From Massilia sp. YIM B02763 (GTDB lineage: Bacteria > Pseudomonadota > Gammaproteobacteria > Burkholderiales > Burkholderiaceae_D), in assembly GCF_030412015.1 (NCBI RefSeq), contig NZ_JASNRD010000010.1, positions 62,001 through 126,000 on the forward strand: a DNA stretch of 64,000 bases. Direction: 5' to 3'. Positions 53,590 to 62,299 of the stretch are shown piece after piece. The position numbers and the translations under genes are program-made. Numbering within the stretch: position 1 is the first letter of the stretch; each line of letters begins with the position of its first letter. Below the pieces are notes generated by a model. The model did not search any database and had not been told where the DNA came from. It saw nothing but the letters and a program-made list of their open reading frames with translations.

Positions 53590-54027
53590 ATGAATCTTGC
53601 CTACGCGTATCCCAAAAGCCGCTTCGAACCCATCCAGCTCGTCGACCTGAACGCCCGCGCCGAACGGGAACGCCTGTCGGCCTCCGCCCTCGCCGGTTTC
53701 TTCCGCCTGATGGAGGCCTGGCGCGTGCGCGACGAGGATGCGCGCGAATTGCTGGGCGGCCTGTCCTCGTCCTCGTTCTACGAATGGAAGAAGAAGCCGC
53801 AGCGGGTGCTCGAGGTCGACCGCATCACCCGCGTATCCTACCTGCTGGGCATCTATAAATCCCTGCACATTTTGTATGGCGACAAGCTCGCCGACGAGTG
53901 GGTGCACCTGCCGAACACGAACCCCGTGTTCCAGGGCCGCACGCCGCTGGCGACGATGCTGGGCGGCGGCCTGCTGGCCATGCAGACCGTGCGCCGGCTG
54001 CTCGACGCCCGGCGCGGAGGGCTGTAG
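53590..54027 (+). CDS. Xre/MbcA/ParS-type antitoxin of a RES toxin
   Basis: A 145-residue protein. The N-terminal half is helical with an HTH-like region (ERLSASALAGFFRLMEAWRV, LLGGLSSSSFYEWKKKPQ). The C-terminal DUF2384 toxin-binding domain has RVSYLLGIYKSLHILYGDK, WVHLPNTNPVFQGRTPLATM and a final Met/Arg-rich helix. Such antitoxins bind the active-site cleft of RES-domain toxins and repress their own operon. The ATG at 53590 has GGAGGA upstream. The toxin gene starts on the base after this stop codon. Confidence 0.9.
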   Translation: MNLAYAYPKSRFEPIQLVDLNARAERERLSASALAGFFRLMEAWRVRDEDARELLGGLSSSSFYEWKKKPQRVLEVDRITRVSYLLGIYKSLHILYGDKLADEWVHLPNTNPVFQGRTPLATMLGGGLLAMQTVRRLLDARRGGL

Positions 54028-54726
54028 ATGGGCGTCCCGCGCGCCATCCCGCGCCTGACCGCGCTGCGCCGCTTCGACACCTGCCGCCTGATTCCGTCGC
54101 GCTTCGCCGATGCCGAGGATTCCGTGCTGGCCCCGCTGGCCGGCGGCGACGATGCGCTGCTGCGCGACCTGTTCGACCTCGACAACGCCACCAACGACCG
54201 CCTGCGCGGCGAGTCCGGCCTCCTGCCGGGCATCGGCGTGGACGAGCTGGTGTTCGGCGTGCCCAATTTCCGCATCATCAACGCGGCCTATACGTATGCC
54301 AGGCCGGAAGGCAGCCGCTTCAACGACGGCGAGCGCGGTGCCTGGTATTGCGCCTTCGAGGCGGAGACGGCGCTGGCCGAGGTCGCGTTCCACAAGACCG
54401 TCGAGTACCAGGAAATCGGCCGCTTCGACGACAGCGTCTCCTACCAGGCGCTGCTGGCGGACTTCAGCGCCGGCTTCCACGACCTGCGCGACGACGACGC
54501 CTGGGCGCCCTGCCTCGATCCGGGCAGCTACGTGGCGTCGCAAGGGCTGGCTGCGCGGCTGCTGGATGCGGGCTCGATGGGCGTGATCTACCCCAGCGTG
54601 CGCCACGCCGGGGGCACGAACCTGGCCTGCTTCCGGCCCGCACTCGTGGGTAATGTCCGCAAGGGGCACGCGTATCGGTTAACATGGGCGGGTTCGCCGA
54701 TTCCGCAGGTCGAACCCATCCGATAG
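54028..54726 (+). CDS. RES-domain NAD+-degrading toxin
   Basis: A 232-residue protein with a RES domain. The family's Arg, Glu and Ser residues are visible: TYARPEGSRFNDGERGAWYC (Arg-x-Ser-x-x region), FEAETALAEVAFHK (Glu-rich helix) and YPSVRHAGGTNLACFRP (Ser and the terminal motif). RES toxins deplete NAD+ and stop growth. The gene is adjacent to its antitoxin without a gap, which is the normal order (antitoxin first). DUF2288 follows after 6 bp and may be co-transcribed. Confidence 0.9.
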   Translation: MGVPRAIPRLTALRRFDTCRLIPSRFADAEDSVLAPLAGGDDALLRDLFDLDNATNDRLRGESGLLPGIGVDELVFGVPNFRIINAAYTYARPEGSRFNDGERGAWYCAFEAETALAEVAFHKTVEYQEIGRFDDSVSYQALLADFSAGFHDLRDDDAWAPCLDPGSYVASQGLAARLLDAGSMGVIYPSVRHAGGTNLACFRPALVGNVRKGHAYRLTWAGSPIPQVEPIR

Positions 54727-54732
54727 ACGAGC

Positions 54733-55068
54733 ATGACAAACGAATCACTGAAACTGGATCCGCTGAAAGACAGCGAGCTGCACGACAAGATCAACCGCGA
54801 GACCGCGCGCATCGCCTGGTCCGAACTGGAACGCCACTTCGCCCACGGCGTGGTGGTGTACGTGAGCGAGGACCTCGACCTGGTCGAGGTGGCGCTGCGC
54901 GTGGCGCACGACGACAAGGCCAGCGTCAGCCGCTGGATGAGCGAAGGCAAGCTGGCCAAGGTCTCCGACCTGCAGGCCCAGACCTGGCAGGCGGCCGACG
55001 CCCAGCTGTGGGCGTCCGTGGTGAGCCCCTTCGTGCTGGTGCAGCCGGAGAAGAAGCAGCTGCATTAA
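54733..55068 (+). CDS. DUF2288 family protein
   Basis: A 111-residue acidic soluble protein matching DUF2288. Recognisable parts are LHDKINRETARIAWSELERH, FAHGVVVYVSEDLDLVEVAL and the terminal WASVVSPFVLVQPEKKQL. Its function is unknown. It lies 6 bp after the RES toxin gene in the same direction, but DUF2288 is generally a housekeeping-type gene without known link to toxin-antitoxin systems. Confidence 0.85.
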   Translation: MTNESLKLDPLKDSELHDKINRETARIAWSELERHFAHGVVVYVSEDLDLVEVALRVAHDDKASVSRWMSEGKLAKVSDLQAQTWQAADAQLWASVVSPFVLVQPEKKQLH

Positions 55069-55084
55069 GAGCAAACACGCCCAC

Positions 55085-55168
55085 CGTCGCCCCTGCGCAG
55101 GCAGGGGCCCAATGTCGGCCGAGTCGTCGCGCATGCAACATTGGGTCCCTGCCTTCGCAGGGACGACG
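55085..55168. repeat. 31-bp imperfect inverted repeat between convergent genes
   Basis: Arms 55085-55115 and 55138-55168 agree at 28 of 31 positions when one is reversed and complemented; each arm contains CCCTGCG.AGGCAGGG. It resembles the design of the recJ-proximal repeat (a short palindrome duplicated in inverse order) but has a different core. It sits between the DUF2288 and chemoreceptor genes, which converge, and may act as a terminator. Confidence 0.75.
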
Positions 55169-55174
55169 AGGGAT

Positions 55175-56785
55175 TCAGGCCGCGTACGCCAGTCGCGGCT
55201 GACCCGCTGCGGGGAGCCGCACCGCCTGCCCCGCCTCCTCGAGCTGGAACACGTTCACCAGTCCCGCCAGCTCGCCGGCCTGCTGCTGCAGCGACTGCGC
55301 CGCCGCCGCCGCTTCCTCGACCAGGGCCGCGTTCTGGATCGTCATCTCGTCCAGCTTGACGATGGCGCCGTCGACCTGCTCGATGTCGGCGCTCTGGGCC
55401 TGGGTGGCGGCCGAGATCTCGGCCATGATGGCCGTGACGCGGCCGATCCGTTCGACCACGGCGCGCATCGTCTCGCCGGCCTGGCCGACGAGTTGGGTGC
55501 CGGCGCCGACCTTGCCGACGGAATCCTCGATCAACGCCTTGATTTCCTTGGCCGCGGCCGCCGAACGCTGGGCCAGGCCACGCACCTCGGCGGCGACCAC
55601 GGCGAAGCCGCGCCCCTGCTCGCCCGCGCGCGCCGCCTCGACGGCGGCGTTGAGGGCCAGGATATTGGTCTGGAAGGCGATGCCGTCGATGACGGAAATG
55701 ATGTCCACGATGCGTGTCGACGCCTCGCTGATGAGGGTCATCGTGGCGACCACGTCGTCGACGGTGGCGCCACCCTGGCGCGACACGCTCGACGCGTCCG
55801 CGGCCAGCTTGCTCGCTTCCTGCGCATAGTCGGCGTTGCGGCGTACCGACTCGATCAGGTCCTTCATCGTGCCGGCCACGCGCGCCAGTTCGGCGGCCTG
55901 GCTCTCGGTGCGCTGCGACAGGTCGACGTTGCCGGTGGCGATCTCGCTCGACGCCGCGGCGATCGCCTCGGTACCCGTGCGCACCCGGCCGACGATGCCG
56001 GACAGGCTGTTGCGCATCTCGCTCATGGCCGCCAGCAGGCTGGCCGGCGCCGCGCGGCGCGTGTCGACGTCGACGTGCAGCTGTCCGTGCGCGATCGCCT
56101 GGGCGACGCCGGCCGCATAGGCGGGCTCGCCGCCGAGCTGGCGCACCAGCTGGCGCACGATGGCGATGCCGACGCCGGCGGCCAGCAGCACGCACAGCAC
56201 GGCCAGCACGCCGATCGTCAGGCGCGCCGACGATGCGGTGGCTCCGGCGGCCGCGCTGGCCCTGGTGCTGCCCGCCTGCAGGTCCTTCAGCAGGACGTCG
56301 ATGTCGGCGACGATGCGGCGGCGCAGCGGCGTGCATTCGTTCGCCAGGAAGGCGCTGTAGCCGTCCATGTCGCCCGACGTCCGGTAGCCACGCGGGCGGC
56401 GTAGCTCGCGCGCCATGGCCTCCAGCTCCTCGCGGGTCTTGCGGTATTGCGGGTCGGCGCCCATGACGGCGTCCAGCCGTCCGAGCGCCGCCATGTAGGC
56501 GGCGACATGGTGGTCGATCAGGTCCAGTTCCCGCGCCACCTCGGCGCCGTCCTTGAAGACATAGGCGTTGCGGGCCGAGATGCCGGTCTGGTCGAGCGCC
56601 TCGCGCACTTCGTACAGCGGCTCGAGCTGGGTCGCGCGCAGGCGATCGGCGCCGGCCAGCGCCCGCTCGATGTCGTTGACACGCAGCACGGCGAACAGCG
56701 CCAGCACGAGCGTCACGCCGACGACCAGTGCGAATGCCAGCGTCAGCCTGGCGGCAATTCCCGGACCTTTGGATTGTTTGCTCAC
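55175..56785 (-). CDS. Methyl-accepting chemotaxis protein
   Basis: A 536-residue chemoreceptor. TM1 ([20 protein letters not shown], about 11-30) is followed by a four-helix-bundle-type periplasmic domain of about 150 residues, and TM2 is at about 188-208 ([20 protein letters not shown]). A HAMP segment and a cytoplasmic signalling domain complete it, with the hairpin tip [20 protein letters not shown] and [20 protein letters not shown]. Methylation-type Glu/Gln pairs are present along the helices. The C-terminus (ends GQPRLAYAA) has no CheR-binding pentapeptide. Ligand unknown. Divergent from the HTH-GAF gene. Confidence 0.93.
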   Translation of the reverse strand: MSKQSKGPGIAARLTLAFALVVGVTLVLALFAVLRVNDIERALAGADRLRATQLEPLYEVREALDQTGISARNAYVFKDGAEVARELDLIDHHVAAYMAALGRLDAVMGADPQYRKTREELEAMARELRRPRGYRTSGDMDGYSAFLANECTPLRRRIVADIDVLLKDLQAGSTRASAAAGATASSARLTIGVLAVLCVLLAAGVGIAIVRQLVRQLGGEPAYAAGVAQAIAHGQLHVDVDTRRAAPASLLAAMSEMRNSLSGIVGRVRTGTEAIAAASSEIATGNVDLSQRTESQAAELARVAGTMKDLIESVRRNADYAQEASKLAADASSVSRQGGATVDDVVATMTLISEASTRIVDIISVIDGIAFQTNILALNAAVEAARAGEQGRGFAVVAAEVRGLAQRSAAAAKEIKALIEDSVGKVGAGTQLVGQAGETMRAVVERIGRVTAIMAEISAATQAQSADIEQVDGAIVKLDEMTIQNAALVEEAAAAAQSLQQQAGELAGLVNVFQLEEAGQAVRLPAAGQPRLAYAA

Positions 56786-57018
56786 TTTTTCCTCGTTTAA
56801 TTAGGGAAAATTTCAGCATTTCCCCAGAAATGGCATTATTGATGAAATTGTGCCACAGAAATTTCTTAAGGGAAGCACAATTGAAAAGACGGCATTTCAG
56901 TGTGCGAATTTGTAACAATTCGTGAGAATGTTTAAGTAGCAACTATCTTCGATGATGTAATAGTTGGAGAGAATCTGGTCCCGTAAATCCGTTATACTGG
57001 CGGAATACGAGGAAGTTT
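56786..57018. promoter_or_regulatory. AT-rich divergent promoter region
   Basis: 233 bp between divergent chemoreceptor and HTH-GAF genes, clearly AT-richer than the flanks. A TATACT (about 56,992-56,997) is a good -10 for the plus gene, about 22 bases before its ATG, and GAGGAAG is its ribosome binding site. The -35 is not clear. No dyad operator for the HTH protein was identified. Confidence 0.45.
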
Positions 57019-57762
57019 ATGTTGAGCAACTTAAAAGACGACGATCCGATTCTGACCACGAGCGAAGTGGCCCGCCTGCTCGGCGTGGCGACGAGCACGG
57101 TGCAGATCTGGATGGAAAGCGGCGCCATCGAATCCTGGAAAACCCCGGGAGGACACCGCCGTACGCGCCTGAGCCTGGTACAAGGCCTCATGCATGGCGA
57201 CGACCAGGCGCGCGCCACCCCGAACCCGAGCACCGACAAGGAATACCAGCCTGCCCCGCTGCCGAACTATCCGGTACCGGGCAACGAGCGCACCCGCCTG
57301 GCGGCGCTGGCCGCATCGGGCCTGGTCGACACGGAAGACGAGCCGCGCTTCGACCGCGTGGTGCGCCTGGCCGCCATGGTGACCGGTTCGCCGATCGCGC
57401 TGATCTCCCTGCTGACCTCCACGCGCCAGTGGTTCAAGGCCCGCGTCGGGCTTTCGGCGCGCGAGACGCCGCGCGACTGGGCGTTCTGCTCGCACACGAT
57501 CCTGAAGAACGAACTGTTCGTCGTGGAAGACGCGCTCGAGGACGAGCGCTTCCGCAACAACCCGCTCGTGCTGCAGGAGCCGCACATCCGCTTCTACGCG
57601 GGCATTCCGCTGCGCGACAAGTCCGGCCAGCCGCTGGGCAGCCTGTGCGTGATCGACCGCGAACCGCGCCGCCTGCGCGCGGCCGAAGTCCAGAGCCTGA
57701 TGGACCTGGCCGACATCGCGGCGGCGGAGATCGCCGCGGGCGCCGGCAAGCAGCGTCATTAA
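57019..57762 (+). CDS. One-component regulator: MerR/excisionase-like HTH fused to a GAF domain
   Basis: A 247-residue protein. The N-terminal 58 residues form a MerR/BldC/excisionase-type HTH (DPILTTSEVARLLGVATSTV, then ESWKTPGGHRRTRLS). After a linker (60-95) comes a GAF domain (FDRVVRLAAMVTGSPIALIS, WFKARVGLSARETPRDWAFC, IRFYAGIPLRDKSGQPLGSL, CVIDREPRRL). The DWAFCSHTIL and Cys-containing core could hold a redox or ligand site. The combination suggests direct ligand-controlled DNA binding. Targets unknown; the divergent chemoreceptor gene is a candidate by position. Confidence 0.85.
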   Translation: MLSNLKDDDPILTTSEVARLLGVATSTVQIWMESGAIESWKTPGGHRRTRLSLVQGLMHGDDQARATPNPSTDKEYQPAPLPNYPVPGNERTRLAALAASGLVDTEDEPRFDRVVRLAAMVTGSPIALISLLTSTRQWFKARVGLSARETPRDWAFCSHTILKNELFVVEDALEDERFRNNPLVLQEPHIRFYAGIPLRDKSGQPLGSLCVIDREPRRLRAAEVQSLMDLADIAAAEIAAGAGKQRH

Positions 57763-57775
57763 TCTCGGCGTGCAT

Positions 57776-57801
57776 GGTGGGCACGTGGTGCCCACCCTAC
57801 G
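57776..57801. repeat. REP-like palindrome with CCCTACG tail, copy 1
   Basis: GGTGGGCAC-GTG-GTGCCCACC followed by CTACG: a 9-base perfect stem with a 3-base loop. A near-identical unit occurs at 63866-63891 and a related inverted one at 63943-63969. It lies 13 bp after the HTH-GAF stop and could end transcription. Confidence 0.75.
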
Positions 57802-57888
57802 ATCGGCGATAAAAATGTCGCGCCCGGTGCATGATGCGCGACGCAGGGTCGGCATCGCATGCCCGCCAGGCCGCTGCCGACCACCGCA

Positions 57889-58305
57889 TCAATAACCCGG
57901 ACCGCGCCCTTCGCGCACCCGGTGCTGCAAGGCATGCGCCGCTTCGCGCATCCATTCCCCCGCACGCACGGGATCCGGTTCGCGCATCGCCAGCTCCTGC
58001 AAGGCTTCCGGATACTCGAGCTGCGCCGCCAGCGCGAGCCAGCGCCGCGCGGCCGCCTCGTCGCGCGGCCCGCCCTCGCCTGCCATCTGCATCTGGGCCA
58101 GCGTGAACATGGCGGCCGGCACCCCGCCGGCGGCGGCACGCGCGAACGCGGCGCGCGCCGCGGCGGCGTCGGGCGCCATGCCGAGGCCATTGCGCTGCTT
58201 CAGTCCCAGTTCCCAGTCGGCCAGCGCCCGCGGCGGCAAGCCGTCGGCCGCATGCCCCAGCACGGTAGCGGCGAGCAGGGTCGCCGCCAGCAAGCCGCGT
58301 CTCAT
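57889..58305 (-). CDS. Sel1-repeat-like exported protein
   Basis: A 138-residue protein with a signal peptide (RRGLLAATLLAATVLGHA) and two Sel1/TPR-like helical repeats. The repeats are GLGMAPDAAAARAAFARAAA with GVPAAMFTLAQMQMAGEGG, and DEAAARRWLALAAQLEYPEA with LQELAMREPD. Such repeats mediate protein-protein contacts. The start overlaps the cpdB stop by 4 bases, so the two are probably translated from one message. Function unknown. Confidence 0.78.
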   Translation of the reverse strand: MRRGLLAATLLAATVLGHAADGLPPRALADWELGLKQRNGLGMAPDAAAARAAFARAAAGGVPAAMFTLAQMQMAGEGGPRDEAAARRWLALAAQLEYPEALQELAMREPDPVRAGEWMREAAHALQHRVREGRGPGY

Positions 58306-60311
58306 TTGGCCAGGTCGATCGCGTACAGCGCGAAACCCTTGCCCTGGCCGTCGTCGGCGCGCAGCTCCGACACATCGTCCAGGCCCGCCGCGCGCGCCAG
58401 GTCGATCTTGCCGGGAGCGGAATGGAACACCACGGGGCCGGCCGTCTTGACGGCGGAGAAGCGCCAGCTGCGCTGGGCGCCGTCCGCCTTCAGGGACAAT
58501 GCCTTGCGCGCGCGGATGAAGGAGATCAGCACGTCGCGGTTGGTGTCGGGCGACGCGAACACGGTCTTGCTGCCGTCCAGGCCGGGGAAGTTGCCGCCGC
58601 CGCTGGCGCGGTAGTTATTGGTGGCGACGAGGAATTCCTGGCCGTCCGCCACCGGCTTGCCGTTCAGCCGAAGCTTGGCCACGCGCTGGCCCGGCGCCTT
58701 CGTCACGTCGATCTCGTACTGCAGTTCGGCCGACGTCGGGGTGTCGAAGTTGAAGGCCGGGTACTGCGGGTTGACCAGCTCCTGCGCTTCCGTGCGCGCC
58801 GGATCGATCGTATTGAAACGCGCGGCCGATTTTTCCAGCCAGGCCTTGAGGCCCTTGCCGTCGACCTTCACGACGTACAGCGCATTCGGGTACAGGTACA
58901 GGTCGGCCGCGTTGTTCAGCGCCAGGCTGCCCGGCGCCACGTCCGTATAGTCGGCCGCGCCGCCGAAGCCCGTCTTGAACGGGGCCGTCATCGACAGCAC
59001 GGGCAGGCTCGCATACTGCGGCAGGTTGGCGGCCACGTACTTGCGCACGTAATCCGTCTGCGCCGCGTTCACGACCTGCAGCGCCGAGACGTCGCCCACG
59101 TCGGCGAAATACGTCGACATGCGGAACGAGGTGCTGCCCACCGGCGTCTTCACGTAGCGGATCGTGGCCTCGTGCTCGGCGCGCACCAGGGCCGCCACTT
59201 GCGGGTCGGCCGCGACGAAGGATTTGTCGGCCCGCTGCGTCGAGCGGGTTTCGACGCTGCTCGCCTGCGGCTGCGACACCCAGCGCTTGCCGTCGTAGCG
59301 CAGGGCCAGCTTGACCACGCCCAGGTTCTTGCCCCACAGGTTGGCCATCACGGTCGGCACGCCGAACACCGTGCCCTTCGCCTTGTCGACGTGCGGCAGG
59401 TTGAATTGCGGGACCGTGCTGGCAGGGTTCGGGAACAGCTGGTGCGAATGGCCCAGCAGCATGGCGTCGATGCCGGGCACCTGGGCCAGGTGCCAGTTGC
59501 CGTTCTCCATGTCCCGCCGGTAGGGCCTGTCGTCCAGGCCGCCGTGCGAGATCACGACGACGACGTCGGCGCCCTTGGCCCGCATTTCCGGAATATAGCG
59601 CTTGGCCGTCTCCACCAGCCCTTCCGTATAGACCTTCCCTTCGAGCCAGCGCTTGTCCCACGAGAGGATCGTGGGCGGCGTGAAGCCGATGATGCCCACC
59701 TTGACGGTGGCCTCGACCGGCTTGCCGTCGGCGCCGACGGCCGCGATCTTCTTGTCGAGGATGCGGTAAGGCGCGAAGAGGGGCTGCTTCGTCTTGACGC
59801 TGTAGACGTTCGCCAGCACCTGCGGGAAGGCGGGCCCGGCGCAATGCTTGCCCGTCTTCGTGCCGTCGGCGCCGAAGTCGTTGCCGCTGACCTGGCCGAG
59901 GAATTGCAGGCCGTAGTTGAAATCGTGGTTGCCGATGCCGGCGCCGTCGTAGCCCAGCCGTTGCATCACCTTGTAGATGCCCAGCAGTTCGCCGCAGGCG
60001 ACCGGCTCGACCTGGGCCTGGTAGTCGCCCAGGGCCGTGCCCTGGATCGTGTCGCCGTTATCGAACAGCATGGTGTTCGGAAAATCGCGCCGCGCCTGGG
60101 CGATCAGCGTCGCCGTGCGGTCCAGGCCCAGCGATGCGTCGTCGGCCAGCTTGAAGTAATCGTAGCCGAGCACGTTCTGGTGCACGTCCGTCGTTTCCAG
60201 CAGCGCGAGCGTGGCCGTGCTGCCCGCTTGCTGGGCGGCCGCGTGGCCACCGGCGGCCAGCAGCGCGGCGGGAAGGAGAGCAAGGCGGAACGACGGGAAG
60301 ATGGGCTTCAT
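58302..60311 (-). CDS. cpdB: 2',3'-cyclic-nucleotide 2'-phosphodiesterase/3'-nucleotidase
   Basis: A 669-residue exported enzyme. It has a signal peptide (FRLALLPAALLAAGGHAAAQ) and an N-terminal metallophosphatase domain with LALLETTDVHQNVLGYDYFK, FDNGDTIQGTALGDY, GIGNHDFNYGLQFL, VVVVISHGGLDDRP and LLGHSHQLFP as metal ligands. A C-terminal 5'-nucleotidase domain follows (FGGAADYTDVAPGSLALNNA, VATNNYRASGGGNFPGL). It hydrolyses 2',3'-cyclic nucleotides and 3'-nucleotides in the periplasm for phosphate and nucleoside salvage. The Sel1-repeat gene is coupled downstream. Confidence 0.93.
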   Translation of the reverse strand: MKPIFPSFRLALLPAALLAAGGHAAAQQAGSTATLALLETTDVHQNVLGYDYFKLADDASLGLDRTATLIAQARRDFPNTMLFDNGDTIQGTALGDYQAQVEPVACGELLGIYKVMQRLGYDGAGIGNHDFNYGLQFLGQVSGNDFGADGTKTGKHCAGPAFPQVLANVYSVKTKQPLFAPYRILDKKIAAVGADGKPVEATVKVGIIGFTPPTILSWDKRWLEGKVYTEGLVETAKRYIPEMRAKGADVVVVISHGGLDDRPYRRDMENGNWHLAQVPGIDAMLLGHSHQLFPNPASTVPQFNLPHVDKAKGTVFGVPTVMANLWGKNLGVVKLALRYDGKRWVSQPQASSVETRSTQRADKSFVAADPQVAALVRAEHEATIRYVKTPVGSTSFRMSTYFADVGDVSALQVVNAAQTDYVRKYVAANLPQYASLPVLSMTAPFKTGFGGAADYTDVAPGSLALNNAADLYLYPNALYVVKVDGKGLKAWLEKSAARFNTIDPARTEAQELVNPQYPAFNFDTPTSAELQYEIDVTKAPGQRVAKLRLNGKPVADGQEFLVATNNYRASGGGNFPGLDGSKTVFASPDTNRDVLISFIRARKALSLKADGAQRSWRFSAVKTAGPVVFHSAPGKIDLARAAGLDDVSELRADDGQGKGFALYAIDLAK

Positions 60312-60476
60312 GGGCTGTAAAGATGGCTAGAAATGGAGGGAACGAGGATCGATCATAAGGGAGCAGCATGTTATCAAGCAAGATTCGGGCGAGACGATCA
60401 CGCTTTCATGGGGCGATCGGGCGCTCTCGGGTATAATCGAGGGTTCGATTCAACCACTGACAATACGCTAGAGACC

Positions 60477-61581
60477 ATGGAAGCTGAACGCATCAACGCC
60501 CTCTCCGCCCTGCTGAATGACCTGAGCAGCCGTGAAGCCGAACTTCGGAGGTATCTTTGACTTCGATAAGAAGTCGGAGAAACTAGAGCAGGTCAACCAG
60601 GAAATGGAAGACCCCGCGATCTGGAACGACCAGAAGCGGGCGCAAGACATGGGCCGCGAAAAGAAAGCCCTCGAAGGCGTCGTGCTGACGCTGGAAAAGG
60701 CGCGCGCGGACCTGACCGACGCATCGGACCTGTTCGAGATGGCCCGCGAGGAAGGCGACGACGCCACCATCGAGGCCGTCGAGGGCGATGCCGAGGAGAT
60801 CAAGAAGGTCATCGAGGCGATGGAATTCCGCCGCATGTTCAGCAACCCGATGGACCATGCGAACTGCTTCATCGACATCCAGGCCGGCGCCGGCGGCACC
60901 GAAGCCCAGGACTGGGCCTCGATGCTGATGCGCCAGTACCTGCGCTACTGCGAACGCAAGGGCTTCAAGGCCGAGGTCATGGAAGTGTCCGAGGGCGAGG
61001 TCGCCGGCATCAAGACCGCGACCATCAAGGTCGAGGGCGAGTACGCCTACGGCCACCTGCGCACCGAGACCGGCGTGCACCGCCTGGTGCGCAAGTCGCC
61101 GTTCGACTCGGCCAACGGCCGCCACACCTCGTTCACGTCGCTGTTCGTGTACCCCGAGGTCGACGAATCGATCGAAATCGAGATCAACCCGGCCGACGTG
61201 CGCATCGACACCTACCGCGCGTCGGGCGCCGGCGGCCAGCACATCAACAAGACCGACTCCGCCGTGCGCCTGACGCACGCGCCTTCGGGTATCGTGGTGC
61301 AGTGCCAGAACGACCGCTCGCAGCACCGCAACAAGGCCGAGGCCTTCGACATGCTGCGCGCCAAGCTGTACGAGCTGGAGCTGCGCAAACGCATGAGCGA
61401 GCAGCAGAAGCTGGAAGACTCCAAGACCGACGTCGGCTGGGGCCACCAGATCCGTTCCTACGTCCTGGACCAGTCGCGCATCAAGGACTTGCGCACCGGC
61501 TTCGAGACGGGCAACACCAAGAACGTGCTGGATGGCGACCTCGACGACTTCATTTCCGCGTCCTTGAAACAGGGCGTGTAA
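60477..61581 (+). CDS. prfB: Peptide chain release factor 2, programmed +1 frameshift
   Basis: RF2 reads UAA and UGA stop codons. The first 27 codons ([20 protein letters not shown] to RRYL) end at an in-frame TGA at 60558-60560. The remaining 340 codons are in the +1 frame from GAC at 60559, giving 367 residues, the normal RF2 length. The tripeptide SPF (anticodon mimic, in [15 protein letters not shown]) and GGQ in [18 protein letters not shown] are intact. Low RF2 favours frameshifting at the internal UGA, so RF2 autoregulates. The gene is not broken. The HAD gene and lysS follow in the same direction. Confidence 0.97.
60547..60561 (+). promoter_or_regulatory. prfB programmed frameshift site
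   Basis: GGAGG (60547-60551), then TAT, CTT and TGA C. The internal Shine-Dalgarno-like GGAGG three bases before CTT, and the weak UGA-C stop context, are the known stimulators of +1 slippage from CUU to UUU in RF2 mRNAs. Confidence 0.95.
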
Positions 61582-61605
61582 ACGCAACCGAGGAAAGCAC
61601 CTACG

Positions 61606-62274
61606 ATGACCACGAACGCGCGCGCATTCATCTTCGACATGGACGGTACCATCGTCGACAACATGGCCTACCACACCAGGTCGTGGCTGGAATTCTTCGC
61701 CCGCCGCGGCAAGCTGTACGAAGCGGATGCGTTCTTCCGCGAAACGGCCGGTGCCCAGGGCCGCGAGATCCTGCGCGCGCGCCTCGGCCCCGAGGTATCG
61801 GACGAGGATATCCGCGCGCTGGCGCTGGAAAAGGATGCGCTGTACCGCGAGATGTACGGTCCCTACCGCCGTGCCATCGAGGGCCTGGACCAACTGGTCA
61901 CGGGCGCGCGCAACCGCGGCGTCAAGCTGGCCGTGGCCACCTCGGCGCCGCCGCTGAACATCGTGTTCACCCTCGACGAGCTGGACCTGCGCGCGCGCTT
62001 CGACACGGTCGTGGGCGCCGCCGACGTGGCCCACGGCAAGCCGCATCCGGACGTGTTCCTGAAGGCGGCGGAGCGCCTCGGCGTCGATCCGGCCGACTGC
62101 ATCGTGTTCGAGGACGCGCCGATGGGCGTGGAAGCGGCGCGCCGCGCCGGCATGCGTGCCGTCGTCATCACCACCACGCTGCCCGCCGAAGCGTTCGCCG
62201 AGTACGACAACGTGATCCGCGTGGTCAACGATTATGCCGATCTATCCGTTGATGACCTCTGCGCCAGCTTGTAA
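61606..62274 (+). CDS. HAD-family phosphatase (beta-phosphoglucomutase-like)
   Basis: A 222-residue HAD hydrolase. Motif I is FIFDMDGTIVDNM (nucleophile Asp), motif II is LAVATSAPPLN, and motifs III/IV are in AAHGKPHPDVFLKAA-like VAHGKPHPDVFLKAAERLGV and CIVFEDAPMGVEAARRAGMR. The small helical cap after motif I is of the subclass seen in beta-phosphoglucomutases and sugar-phosphate phosphatases. Substrate unknown. It lies 24 bp after prfB and 25 bp before lysS, inserted between genes that are neighbours in many bacteria. Confidence 0.9.
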   Translation: MTTNARAFIFDMDGTIVDNMAYHTRSWLEFFARRGKLYEADAFFRETAGAQGREILRARLGPEVSDEDIRALALEKDALYREMYGPYRRAIEGLDQLVTGARNRGVKLAVATSAPPLNIVFTLDELDLRARFDTVVGAADVAHGKPHPDVFLKAAERLGVDPADCIVFEDAPMGVEAARRAGMRAVVITTTLPAEAFAEYDNVIRVVNDYADLSVDDLCASL

Positions 62275-62299
62275 ATAGAATAAACCTGAAATAGATACC

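Noticed and set aside
60477-60560. Apparent nonsense mutation in prfB
   Set aside because: It is the conserved programmed frameshift, not a broken gene.
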